This document shows, in pieces, positions 16,685 through 24,170 of a stretch of DNA of 64,000 nucleotides. The DNA comes from Pseudoduganella aquatica (lineage in GTDB: Bacteria > Pseudomonadota > Gammaproteobacteria > Burkholderiales > Burkholderiaceae_D), in NCBI RefSeq assembly GCF_009857595.1, contig NZ_WWCU01000036.1:1-64000 (forward strand). The letters are read 5' to 3'. The first letter of the stretch is position 1. Each line of letters starts with the position of its first letter. The notes beneath the pieces are model-generated. The model was given only the letters and a program-made list of their open reading frames with translations, was not told the origin of the DNA and did no database searches. Made by a program: the position numbers and the translations under genes.

Positions 16685-17263
16685 ATGGCCCGCACCAAGG
16701 CATTTGAACCGCAGAAGGCGCTGGACGCGGCGCTGGAGGTCTTCTGGACGCTGGGCTACGACAACGCCTCGCTGGAGGTGCTGCTGGCCGCCATGGGCAT
16801 CGCCAAGCAAAGCCTGTACGACACCTTCGGCGACAAGCGTTCGCTGTTCATGCTGGCCATGCAGCAGTACCGCCGCAACACCATCACGTCCATGCAGCGC
16901 ATGCTGGCGACCGCGCCCACGGTGCGCGAGGGCTTCGCCGCGCTGCTGCACGGCCTGGCCGCCGAGACGCGCGAGCAGCACGAACGCGGCTGCCTGCTGC
17001 TGAGCGCCAACCTGCAGCGCAACCTGGACGACGAGGCGGTGGCGAGTTTTCTGCAAGAAAATAACGATGAAGTAGAATCGGTTTTCTGCGCCGCCCTGCG
17101 GCAGGCGCAGCAGCGCGGCGAGTTGCGCGCCGAGGCGGATCCGCAGGCGCTGGCGCGTTTTCTCATCGTCAGCGTGCAAGGCATGCGCGCCATGGCGCGC
17201 TTGAAGTCCGACCGCGCCGCGTTGGCGCAGGTTGCCGATCTGGCGCTGGCTGCGCTCCATTAA
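16685..17263 (+). CDS. TetR/AcrR-family transcriptional regulator
   Basis: This 192-aa regulator has an N-terminal TetR helix-turn-helix at about residues 8-55 (ALDAALEVFWTLGYDNASLEVLLAAMGIAKQSLYDTFGDKRSLF). The C-terminal ligand domain contains the ERGCLLLSA stretch common in the YxaF/LmrA-like group. It starts 15 bp after the LacI gene in the same direction, so the two are probably co-transcribed. No obvious target is adjacent. The next gene is a chemoreceptor with its own 60-bp leader. Confidence 0.88.
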   Translation: MARTKAFEPQKALDAALEVFWTLGYDNASLEVLLAAMGIAKQSLYDTFGDKRSLFMLAMQQYRRNTITSMQRMLATAPTVREGFAALLHGLAAETREQHERGCLLLSANLQRNLDDEAVASFLQENNDEVESVFCAALRQAQQRGELRAEADPQALARFLIVSVQGMRAMARLKSDRAALAQVADLALAALH

Positions 17264-17325
17264 AGCCAGGGCATATTTTTTTATCAATTCCGGACTGCTT
17301 GGTCTGGATATAAGCTGGAGGAGCT

Positions 17326-18927
17326 ATGCTGAACAACCTGAACATCGGTAAACGCCTGCTGCTGGGCTTTGCCGTGCTGTTGCTGTGCGCGTTGATAGCG
17401 GTGGGGGTGGGCGTGCAGCGCCTGCAGGCGGTGGCCCAGGCCAGCGCCACCTTGCTGGACGAGCCGCTGGCCACCGAACGCATGGTGAGCGACTGGTACC
17501 GCATCATCTACGCCGGCATCCGCCGCAACCTGGCCATCGCCAAGGCCAGCGACGCGGCCATGGCGCAGTTCTTTGCGGCCGAGGTGGCCGAGTCCACGCG
17601 CGAATCGGTGGAGCTGCAAAAGCGCATCGAGCCGCAGATGAAGTCCCCGCGCGAGCTGGCGCTGTGGCAGGAGCTGGCGGCGGTGCGCAAGGACTACGTG
17701 GGCGTGCGCGACCAGGCCATCGCCCTGAAGAAGGAGGGCAAGGCGGAGGAGGTGGCGCAGCTGGTGGACCAGCGCTTCATTCCGCTGGCGCGCGTGTACG
17801 GCGAGAAGATCAAGGAGCTGCAGAACGAGCAGCGCGCAACCATCAACCGCATGGCGGCCGAGATCCAGCAGGTGTACCGCACCAGCCGCGTGCTGCTGGT
17901 GGTGCTGGCCGTGCTGATGGTGCTGTTCGTGGCGGTGTGCGCCTGGCTGCTGACCAATTCCATTACGCGGCCGCTGGCGCAGGCGGTGCAGGTGGCGCGG
18001 CGCGTGGCGGCGGGCGATCTGACGGCCGACATCGGCGCCGGCTCGGGCGACGAGACCGGCCAGCTGCTGGACGCCCTGCGCGACATGAACGGCAAGCTGT
18101 CCGGCCTGGTTGCGGGCGTGCGCTCGGCCACCGACCAGATGGCCACCGCCTCGCAGCAGATCGCGGCGGGCAATGCGGACCTGTCCAGCCGCACCGAAAG
18201 CCAGGCCAGCGCGCTGGAGCAGACCGCCAGTTCGATGGAGGAGCTGACCGGCACCGTGCGCCGCAACGCCAGCCATGCGCAGCAGGCCAATGCGCTGGTG
18301 GTCTCGGCCAGCGGCGTGGCCGAGCAGGGCGGCGCCGTGGTGGGCCGCGTGGTGCAGACCATGGACGGCATCCGCGACAGCTCGCGCAAGATAGCCGACA
18401 TTATCGGCGTCATCGACGGCATCGCCTTCCAGACCAATATCCTGGCGCTGAACGCTGCGGTGGAGGCGGCGCGCGCGGGCGAGCAGGGGCGCGGCTTTGC
18501 CGTGGTGGCGAGCGAGGTGCGCAACCTGGCCCAGCGCAGCGCCACGGCCGCGCGCGAGATCAAGGCGCTCATCGCGGGCTCGGTGGAGCAGGTGGAGCTG
18601 GGCGGCAAGCTGGTGGACCAGGCCGGCGCCACCATGCAGGAGATCGTGCGCAGCGTGCGCGGCGTGGCCGACATCATGCAGGACATCACCCAGGCCAGCC
18701 AGGCGCAAAGCGACGGCATAGGACAGGTCAATATCGCCGTCACTGAAATGGACGGCATGACGCAGCAGAATGCGGCACTGGTGGAGCAGGCGGCGGCAGC
18801 GGCCGCCAGCATGGTGCAGCAGGCGGGGGCCCTAGCGCAGGCGGTCAGCGTATTCAAATTGGGGGAGGCGGAAGGGCGCGTAGCGGTGCATCCTGCAATG
18901 CGGCGGCGCTTGGCTGTCAATTCATAA
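17326..18927 (+). CDS. Methyl-accepting chemotaxis protein
   Basis: This 533-aa inner-membrane chemoreceptor has TM1 at about 9-29, a periplasmic four-helix-bundle ligand domain (about 30-187), TM2 at about 188-210 (RVLLVVLAVLMVLFVAVCAWLL), a HAMP linker (NSITRPLAQAVQVARRVAAGDLT) and a cytoplasmic signalling domain. The hairpin tip that binds CheA/CheW is present (IDGIAFQTNILALNAAVEAARAGEQGRGF...). No C-terminal NWETF-type pentapeptide is seen: the protein ends RRRLAVNS. The ATG is preceded by CTGGAGGAGCT. The ligand is unknown. Its position after the xylan locus could suggest sugar sensing, but this is weak. Confidence 0.95.
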   Translation: MLNNLNIGKRLLLGFAVLLLCALIAVGVGVQRLQAVAQASATLLDEPLATERMVSDWYRIIYAGIRRNLAIAKASDAAMAQFFAAEVAESTRESVELQKRIEPQMKSPRELALWQELAAVRKDYVGVRDQAIALKKEGKAEEVAQLVDQRFIPLARVYGEKIKELQNEQRATINRMAAEIQQVYRTSRVLLVVLAVLMVLFVAVCAWLLTNSITRPLAQAVQVARRVAAGDLTADIGAGSGDETGQLLDALRDMNGKLSGLVAGVRSATDQMATASQQIAAGNADLSSRTESQASALEQTASSMEELTGTVRRNASHAQQANALVVSASGVAEQGGAVVGRVVQTMDGIRDSSRKIADIIGVIDGIAFQTNILALNAAVEAARAGEQGRGFAVVASEVRNLAQRSATAAREIKALIAGSVEQVELGGKLVDQAGATMQEIVRSVRGVADIMQDITQASQAQSDGIGQVNIAVTEMDGMTQQNAALVEQAAAAAASMVQQAGALAQAVSVFKLGEAEGRVAVHPAMRRRLAVNS

Positions 18928-18957
18928 TTTGTGAATGATGTCTTAGTATTCGTTGGA

Positions 18958-18986
18958 TTGATGGTGGGCTTTTTGAATTATATAGT
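18958..18986 (+). promoter_or_regulatory. Sigma-70-type promoter for the alpha/beta hydrolase
   Basis: The -35 element TTGATG (18958-18963) and -10 element TATAGT (18981-18986) are separated by exactly 17 bp. The region is AT-rich against a very GC-rich background. The hydrolase start codon is at 19044, leaving about a 50-nt leader. Confidence 0.6.
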
Positions 18987-19043
18987 GTGTCCATGGCAGT
19001 GCAGCCAAGCGGCTGCGCCCAACAACCTAAACAGGAGCATGAC

Positions 19044-20009
19044 ATGAGTATCGTAGCCAGCAACGTATCGAAACACATTCGCCGTACCGTTCTGCGCGGC
19101 GCCGCCGCCCTTAGCCTGGCCGCAGCCGTCGGCAGCGCGTTCGCCGCCGCCCCCGCTCCCGCCGCCGCGGCAGCGCCGGCCGGCTTCACCAGCAAGATCG
19201 CCGCCGTGAACGGCACCAAGATCCACTACCTGGTGGGCGGCAAAGGCACGCCGGTGGTGCTGCTGCACGGCTACACCCAGACTGGCCATATGTGGAAACC
19301 CATCATGGGCGAACTGGCCAAGACCCACACCGTCATCGTGCCCGACATGCGCGGCGTGGGCGGCTCCGAGAAAGCGGCGGACGGCTACCTGAAAACCAAT
19401 ATGGCCAAGGACATCCATGAGCTGGTGGGCACCATCAGCAAGGAGCCGGCCACCGTGGTGGGCCACGACATCGGCCTGATGGTCGCTTACGCCTACGCCG
19501 CGCAGTATCCGGCCGACGTGAACAAAGTGGCGCTGATGGACGCCTTCCTGCCCGGCATCGGCAACTGGACCAATATGTTCCTGCTGCGCGACCTGTGGCA
19601 CTTCCACTTCTTCGGCGAGACGCCGGAGAAACTGGTGGCCGGCCGCGAGCGCACCTACTTCGAGCACTTCTGGAACGACTTCGCCGCCGACAAGACCAAG
19701 TCCATCAAGGAAGCGGACCGCAAGCTGTACGCCGCGGCCTATGCCCAGCCGGGCGGCGTGCGCGCCGGTTTCCAGTACTTCAAGACCTTCCCGCAGGACG
19801 CCGAGCAGTTTGCGGAACTGGGCAAGACCAAGCTGAAAATGCCGATGCTGGTGCTGGCCGGTGAAAAGTCGGGCGGCGAGTTCCTGATCAACCAGGGCAA
19901 GCTGGTGGCCGACAAGGTGGACGGCCGCATCATCAAGGGCTCGGGCCACTGGATCATGGAAGAGGCGCCTGAGCAGACCATTCCAGCGCTGCTGGGCTTT
20001 ATCCAGTAA
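19044..20009 (+). CDS. Exported alpha/beta hydrolase (epoxide hydrolase/dehalogenase type)
   Basis: This 321-aa alpha/beta-fold hydrolase has an N-terminal signal sequence of about 35 residues (hydrophobic AAALSLAAAVGSAFAAA, preceded by HIRRTVLRG). The oxyanion motif is LLHGYTQ (about 74-80). The nucleophile elbow is VGHDIG with Asp142 in place of Ser, which is the hallmark of epoxide hydrolases and haloalkane dehalogenases. A C-terminal His lies in GSGHWIMEE. The ATG at 19044 follows ACAGGAGCATGAC. An earlier in-frame ATG (18987) lacks a Shine-Dalgarno sequence and falls on the predicted transcript start. The substrate is unknown. Confidence 0.85.
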   Translation: MSIVASNVSKHIRRTVLRGAAALSLAAAVGSAFAAAPAPAAAAAPAGFTSKIAAVNGTKIHYLVGGKGTPVVLLHGYTQTGHMWKPIMGELAKTHTVIVPDMRGVGGSEKAADGYLKTNMAKDIHELVGTISKEPATVVGHDIGLMVAYAYAAQYPADVNKVALMDAFLPGIGNWTNMFLLRDLWHFHFFGETPEKLVAGRERTYFEHFWNDFAADKTKSIKEADRKLYAAAYAQPGGVRAGFQYFKTFPQDAEQFAELGKTKLKMPMLVLAGEKSGGEFLINQGKLVADKVDGRIIKGSGHWIMEEAPEQTIPALLGFIQ

Positions 20010-20050
20010 TCACTGGCCATGTAAGCAGCTTTCCCCGATGTTTGTTAGGT

Positions 20051-20067
20051 GCCGCACGGTGTGCGGC
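20051..20067. other. Perfect 7-bp stem-loop in the hydrolase-YqjD gap
   Basis: GCCGCAC, loop GGT, GTGCGGC. No T-run follows on either strand, so it is not a classical intrinsic terminator. A second, longer stem-loop begins four bases later. Confidence 0.5.
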
Positions 20068-20070
20068 GCC

Positions 20071-20108
20071 TGATGGGTCTATTGTTACTCAGGCAATGAG
20101 GCCCATCA
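20071..20108 (+). other. Long stem-loop just upstream of the YqjD-like gene
   Basis: TGATGGGTCTATTG can pair with CAATGAGGCCCATCA around the loop TTACTCAGG: 14 pairs with one bulged G and one G-U pair. It ends 19 bp before the start codon at 20128 and would lie in the leader of the stress cluster. It could act in termination or mRNA stability; the function is not known. Confidence 0.45.
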
Positions 20109-20127
20109 ACAACATCGAGGAATCATC

Positions 20128-20541
20128 ATGGAAAACAGCACCGATAAACAAAGCAGCACCACGCGCGACACCATCACCCAATTCGGCCGCGATTCCCGCG
20201 CCGACCTCCACGGCGCCATCGACCGCACCGCTGAAAAAGTCCAGCCCACCACCGACCGCCTGGCCAGCACCGTGCACGCCACGGTCGACAAGATGGCGGA
20301 AAAAGTGCCGCCCGCCGCCGACCGCCTGGCCGGCGCAGCCCATACCGCAGTTGACCGCGTCGCCGACACCGCCACCCAGGTCAGCGAGCAGGCCGCCACC
20401 ACCGCCAAGCAGCTCGGCGATGCCTACACCCGCTTCGCCGAGTCCGGCCGCAACTATGTGCGTACCAGCCCCGCCACGTCGGTGCTGATCGCGCTGGCGG
20501 CGGGCTATGGCCTGTCCAAGCTGCTGGGCAGCCGCCGCTAA
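20128..20541 (+). CDS. YqjD/ElaB-like (DUF883-type) membrane-anchored protein
   Basis: This 137-aa protein is mostly polar and helical, with a repeated DR(x)A/DK(x)AEK pattern (DRTAEKVQPTTDRLAST... DKMAEKVPPAADRLAGA...). It ends with a single hydrophobic helix SVLIALAAGYGLSKLLG followed by basic residues. This architecture matches the E. coli YqjD/ElaB group, which is tail-anchored in the inner membrane and linked to ribosomes in stationary phase. The internal repeats recall LEA-like stress proteins. The RBS is CGAGGAATCATC. It opens a stress cluster that ends with a catalase. Confidence 0.7.
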   Translation: MENSTDKQSSTTRDTITQFGRDSRADLHGAIDRTAEKVQPTTDRLASTVHATVDKMAEKVPPAADRLAGAAHTAVDRVADTATQVSEQAATTAKQLGDAYTRFAESGRNYVRTSPATSVLIALAAGYGLSKLLGSRR

Positions 20542-20613
20542 GGCCACAGCGCCCCGCTGTACCGGCATTGCCGCCGGCGCTGCACGGACATTCCGCGCCG
20601 CGCCGGGCGGCTT

Positions 20614-20632
20614 GCCGCGCCGCAGGCGCGGC
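20614..20632. other. Perfect 8-bp GC stem-loop between two stress genes
   Basis: GCCGCGCC, loop GCA, GGCGCGGC, in the 120-bp gap before the four-TM protein. No T-run follows. It might reduce read-through or protect an mRNA end. Confidence 0.45.
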
Positions 20633-20661
20633 GTTCCGTATCATCTCCCGAGGAGTATCCT

Positions 20662-21666
20662 ATGCAAACCTCTATACCCGTCCATGGTCCAGCCGGCGCG
20701 GCGCAGGCAAGCGGCATCGCCGTCATCCCCGCTGCGGAAACCACCGCCTCCGGCGTCTCCTGGGGCGCTGTCGCAGCCGGCGCGCTGGCTGCGGCCGCAC
20801 TCTCCTTCATCCTGCTGATACTGGGCGTGGGCCTTGGCCTGTCCGCCGTGTCTCCCTGGTCCTATAACGACGCGCCCATCGGCAAGGCCACCATCATCTG
20901 GGCCGCCTTCATGCAGCTTGCTTCAGCGGGCGTGGGCGGCTACCTTGCGGGCAGGCTGCGCGTGAAGTGGGCCAACGTCCACGGCGACGAAGTCTATTTC
21001 CGCGACACCGCACACGGCCTGCTGGCCTGGGCCCTGGCCACCCTGCTGACCGTCGCGCTGATGGCCGGCGCCGTGCGCGCGGCCTTGAGCGGCGCCATTG
21101 ACGCCGGGGCAGGAGCTGCCACCGCCATCGGCGCCACCGCCGCCGCCGGCGCGGGCGCAGGCCTGGCGAAAGGCGCCGCCCAGCCTGCCCTGCCTGCGCT
21201 GCCGGGCGCGAATTCGTCCGCAAACCCTGCCATGAATCCTGCCGCCTACTACACCGACATGCTGTTGCGCACCGACGCGCCGCTGGCGGAGACCGACAAC
21301 GGCGCCCTGCGCGCCGAGGTCGGCCGCATCCTGGTGCAGCAGCCCGGCAACGGCCCGTCCATGGCCGTGGACGACCGCCAGTACCTGGCGCGCCTGGTCG
21401 CCAAGCGCACCGGCGTGGAGCAGGCCGAAGCCGAGCGCCGCGTGGACGACGTCCATGCCCGCATGGTGAAAGCCCGCACCGACGCTGAAGCCGCCGCCAA
21501 AAACGCCGCCGAGCAGGCCCGCAAGGCAGGCGCGCAGTCCGCGCTATGGATGTTCGTGGCCCTGCTGCTGGGCGCCTTCATCGCCAGCCTGGCCGCCACC
21601 TTCGGCGGCAAGCTGCGCGACGCCGGCTCCGCCGCCCCTGCATTCGCTGCGGCGCCGCGCCGCTGA
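20662..21666 (+). CDS. Four-TM inner-membrane protein of unknown function (PhnA-like annotation group)
   Basis: This 334-aa membrane protein has predicted helices at about 33-58 (GVSWGAVAAGALAAAALSFILLILGVGLGL), 74-93, 111-134 and 295-313. An Ala/Gly-rich stretch and a charged, helical soluble region (about 190-290) lie between TM3 and TM4. The GVSWGAVxAGA opening is familiar from proteins sometimes labelled PhnA-like, a name with no demonstrated function. The RBS is CGAGGAGTATCCT. It lies between the YqjD-like gene and a tiny membrane peptide plus catalase, so a role in envelope or oxidative stress is a guess from context. Confidence 0.7.
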   Translation: MQTSIPVHGPAGAAQASGIAVIPAAETTASGVSWGAVAAGALAAAALSFILLILGVGLGLSAVSPWSYNDAPIGKATIIWAAFMQLASAGVGGYLAGRLRVKWANVHGDEVYFRDTAHGLLAWALATLLTVALMAGAVRAALSGAIDAGAGAATAIGATAAAGAGAGLAKGAAQPALPALPGANSSANPAMNPAAYYTDMLLRTDAPLAETDNGALRAEVGRILVQQPGNGPSMAVDDRQYLARLVAKRTGVEQAEAERRVDDVHARMVKARTDAEAAAKNAAEQARKAGAQSALWMFVALLLGAFIASLAATFGGKLRDAGSAAPAFAAAPRR

Positions 21667-21694
21667 CCCGCAAGCCAACTACAAGGAGACTGCC

Positions 21695-21766
21695 ATGCGC
21701 TCGATTCTGCTTTGGATGCTCGGCATACCGCTGCCCATCATCATCCTGCTCGCCCTGTTCCGTTAA
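21695..21766 (+). CDS. 23-residue hydrophobic membrane peptide
   Basis: A short ORF, MRSILLWMLGIPLPIIILLALFR, has a strong ribosome binding site (AAGGAG, 7 nt upstream of ATG), begins 28 bp after the four-TM gene and ends 12 bp before katE. The peptide is one transmembrane helix flanked by Arg at both ends. Its position inside a tight same-strand cluster, its good RBS and its clean stop argue for translation. I do not recognise a named family. Confidence 0.65.
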   Translation: MRSILLWMLGIPLPIIILLALFR

Positions 21767-21778
21767 ATCAGAGGACCT

Positions 21779-24082
21779 ATGACCACCAGCAAAAAAGGCC
21801 AGCCAGCCAGCGCTGCCGATCTGGCCGCAGGCATCGCCTACAACAGCAACAAGCCCGCCGAACACGGCGAAGCCGCGCGCACGCCGCCCGAAGGCGTGCA
21901 TGTGGCGGCGGGCGCGCCGGCGGCCACCGCCGGCACCGCGTCCGAAACGCAAAGCTCCGCCAAAGTGGGCAGCGGCGCGCCGCCGCTGGGCGTCAATCCC
22001 AACGACGGCAACCTGGACCGCGTACGCAGCGACGCGGGCGGCCAGCGCCTGACCACCAACCAGGGCGTGCCGGTGGGCGACAACCAGAACTCGCTCAAAG
22101 CCCATCTGCGCGGCCCCACGCTGATGGAAGACTTCATCCTGCGCGAGAAGATCACCCACTTCGACCATGAACGCATCCCCGAGCGCATCGTGCACGCGCG
22201 CGGTTCGGCGGCGCACGGCTACTTCGAGGCCTACCAGGACCTGGGCGGCATCACGCGCGCCGCGCCGTTCGCGCAGGCGGGCAAGCGCACGCCGGTGTTC
22301 GTGCGCTTTTCCACCGTGGCCGGCGAGCGCGGCTCGTCCGACACCGCGCGCGACGTGCGCGGCTTCGCCGTCAAGTTCTACACCGACGAAGGCAACTGGG
22401 ACCTGGTGGGCAACAACATGCCCGTGTTCTTCATCCAGGACGCGATGAAGTTCCCGGACCTGGTGCATTCGGTCAAACCCGAGCCGCACCACGGCATGCC
22501 GCAGGCGGCCAGCGCGCACGACACCTTCTGGGACTTCACCTCGCTGATGCCGGAATCGATGCATATGCTGATGTGGACCATGTCGGACCGCGCCATCCCG
22601 CGCAGCTACCGCATGATGCAGGGCTTCGGCGTGCACACCTACCGCCTGGTGAACGCGGACGGCGCGAGCGTGTTCTGCAAATTCCACTGGCAGCCCGTGG
22701 CCGGCACGCATTCGCTGGTGTGGGAGGAGTCCAACAAGATCATGGGCGCCGACCCGGACTTCCACCGGCGCGACCTGTGGGAAGCCATCGAGGCGGGCGC
22801 TTATCCGCAGTGGGAGCTGGGGCTGCAGGTGTTCACCGAGGAGGAGGCCGAGGCCTTCCCCTTCGACGTGCTGGACGCCACCAAGCTGGTGCCGGAAGAA
22901 CTGGTGCCGGTGCAGCTTGTCGGCCGCATGACGCTGAACCGCAATCCGGACAACTTCTTCGCCGAGACCGAGCAGGTGGCCTTTTGCACCGCGCATGTGG
23001 TGCCCGGCATCGACTTCAGCAACGACCCGCTGCTGCAAGGGCGCATCCACTCTTATGTGGACACGCAGATCAGCCGCCTGGGCGGCCCCAACTTCCACGA
23101 GCTGCCGATCAACGCGCCGGTGTGCCCGGTGCACAACAACCAGCGCGACGGCATGCACCGCCAGACCGTCAATCGCGGCAGGGTGTCGTACGAGCCGAAC
23201 TCGCTGGGCGGCGGCTGTCCTTTCCAGGCCGGCGCGGCCGGCTTCACCAGCTTGCGCGAGCAGGCGGTGACCGAGGACAAGGTGCGCGGCAAGCCCGAGC
23301 TGTTTGCGGACCACTACTCGCAGGCGCGCCTGTTCTGGATCAGCCAGAGCCCGGCCGAGCAGGCCCATATCGTGGGCGGCTTCCGCTTTGAACTGAGCAA
23401 GGTGCAAGTGCCCGCCATCCGCGAGCGCATGCTGTCCATGCTGGCCAATGTGGACGCCACGCTGGCGCACGGCGTGGCGTCCGGCCTGGGTATACCGGTG
23501 CCGCCGCCGCAGCCGCTGGCCACCGCGCTGCCGCTGCCGCAGTATGCGCCGTCGCCCGCCTTGTCGCTGCTGGCGCGGCCGGGCGGGCAGGGCGTCAAGA
23601 CGCGCCAGGTCGCCATCCTGATCGCGCCCGGCGTGGACGGCGACGGCGTGGAGGCCATCCGCGCCGCGCTGCTGGCCGACGGCGCCGTGCCGCACCTGTT
23701 GGCTGGCACGCTGAACCCGGTGCGCACGGCGGGCGGCGCCATGCTGGCGGTCGAGAAGACGCTGGAGAATGCGCCGCCGGTGCTGTTCGACGCGGTGGCC
23801 GTGCCGGACGGCGCCGACGCCGCCGAACAGCTCTCGCGCGACGCGCTGGCGCTGGACTTCGTGCGCCAGCAGTACCGCCACTGCAAGCCGCTGCTGGCGG
23901 TGGGCGCAGGCACCGCGCTGCTGGGCAAGGCCGGCATTCCGCCGCTGCTGCCGGACGGCTCGCCCGACCCATCGCTGATCGGCACCGACCCGTCCGACCT
24001 GGCCGACGCGCTGGCCGCGTTCAAGACGGCGCTGGCCGGCCACCGGGCGTTCCAGCGCGAGACGGATCCTCCTTTGGTATGA
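21779..24082 (+). CDS. katE: Large-subunit monofunctional catalase (HPII type)
   Basis: This 767-aa protein degrades hydrogen peroxide. It has the extended N-terminal arm of large catalases, the core motif FDHERIPERIVHARGSAAHG with the distal His, the distal Asn region VGNNMPVFFIQDAMKFPD, and the proximal haem-ligand region GRIHSYVDTQISRLG with Tyr. A C-terminal DJ-1/PfpI-like domain spans about 605-760 (RQVAILIAPGVDGDGV...), as in E. coli KatE. Length matches KatE (753). The RBS is AGAGGACCT. It is the last gene of the cluster with the YqjD-like, four-TM and 23-aa proteins, and general-stress control is likely by analogy. Confidence 0.95.
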   Translation: MTTSKKGQPASAADLAAGIAYNSNKPAEHGEAARTPPEGVHVAAGAPAATAGTASETQSSAKVGSGAPPLGVNPNDGNLDRVRSDAGGQRLTTNQGVPVGDNQNSLKAHLRGPTLMEDFILREKITHFDHERIPERIVHARGSAAHGYFEAYQDLGGITRAAPFAQAGKRTPVFVRFSTVAGERGSSDTARDVRGFAVKFYTDEGNWDLVGNNMPVFFIQDAMKFPDLVHSVKPEPHHGMPQAASAHDTFWDFTSLMPESMHMLMWTMSDRAIPRSYRMMQGFGVHTYRLVNADGASVFCKFHWQPVAGTHSLVWEESNKIMGADPDFHRRDLWEAIEAGAYPQWELGLQVFTEEEAEAFPFDVLDATKLVPEELVPVQLVGRMTLNRNPDNFFAETEQVAFCTAHVVPGIDFSNDPLLQGRIHSYVDTQISRLGGPNFHELPINAPVCPVHNNQRDGMHRQTVNRGRVSYEPNSLGGGCPFQAGAAGFTSLREQAVTEDKVRGKPELFADHYSQARLFWISQSPAEQAHIVGGFRFELSKVQVPAIRERMLSMLANVDATLAHGVASGLGIPVPPPQPLATALPLPQYAPSPALSLLARPGGQGVKTRQVAILIAPGVDGDGVEAIRAALLADGAVPHLLAGTLNPVRTAGGAMLAVEKTLENAPPVLFDAVAVPDGADAAEQLSRDALALDFVRQQYRHCKPLLAVGAGTALLGKAGIPPLLPDGSPDPSLIGTDPSDLADALAAFKTALAGHRAFQRETDPPLV

Positions 24083-24117
24083 GGGGTGTGGGCGGTGCGC
24101 TAAAATCCGTCAACGGA

Positions 24118-24166
24118 CATCGCCGTAGTGCTATGCTCATGCTTAGGGCTCACCACTACGGCGATG
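24118..24166 (+). promoter_or_regulatory. 13-bp perfect inverted repeat before the MFS efflux operon
   Basis: CATCGCCGTAGTG (24118-24130) and CACTACGGCGATG (24154-24166) are exact complements separated by 23 nt. The right arm ends only 4 bp before the ATG of the MFS gene. As RNA it would form a stable hairpin hiding the translation start. As DNA it could be an operator. No Shine-Dalgarno is evident outside the hairpin. Confidence 0.6.
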
Positions 24167-24170
24167 ATGC

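Noticed and set aside
17284..17313. Possible sigma-28 promoter before the chemoreceptor (TCAA ... GGATATAA)
   Set aside because: The spacing is 18 bp rather than about 15, and both halves match the flagellar consensus poorly.
20041..20070. Intrinsic terminator after the alpha/beta hydrolase
   Set aside because: The stem-loop is good but no T-run follows it, so I list it only as a stem-loop.
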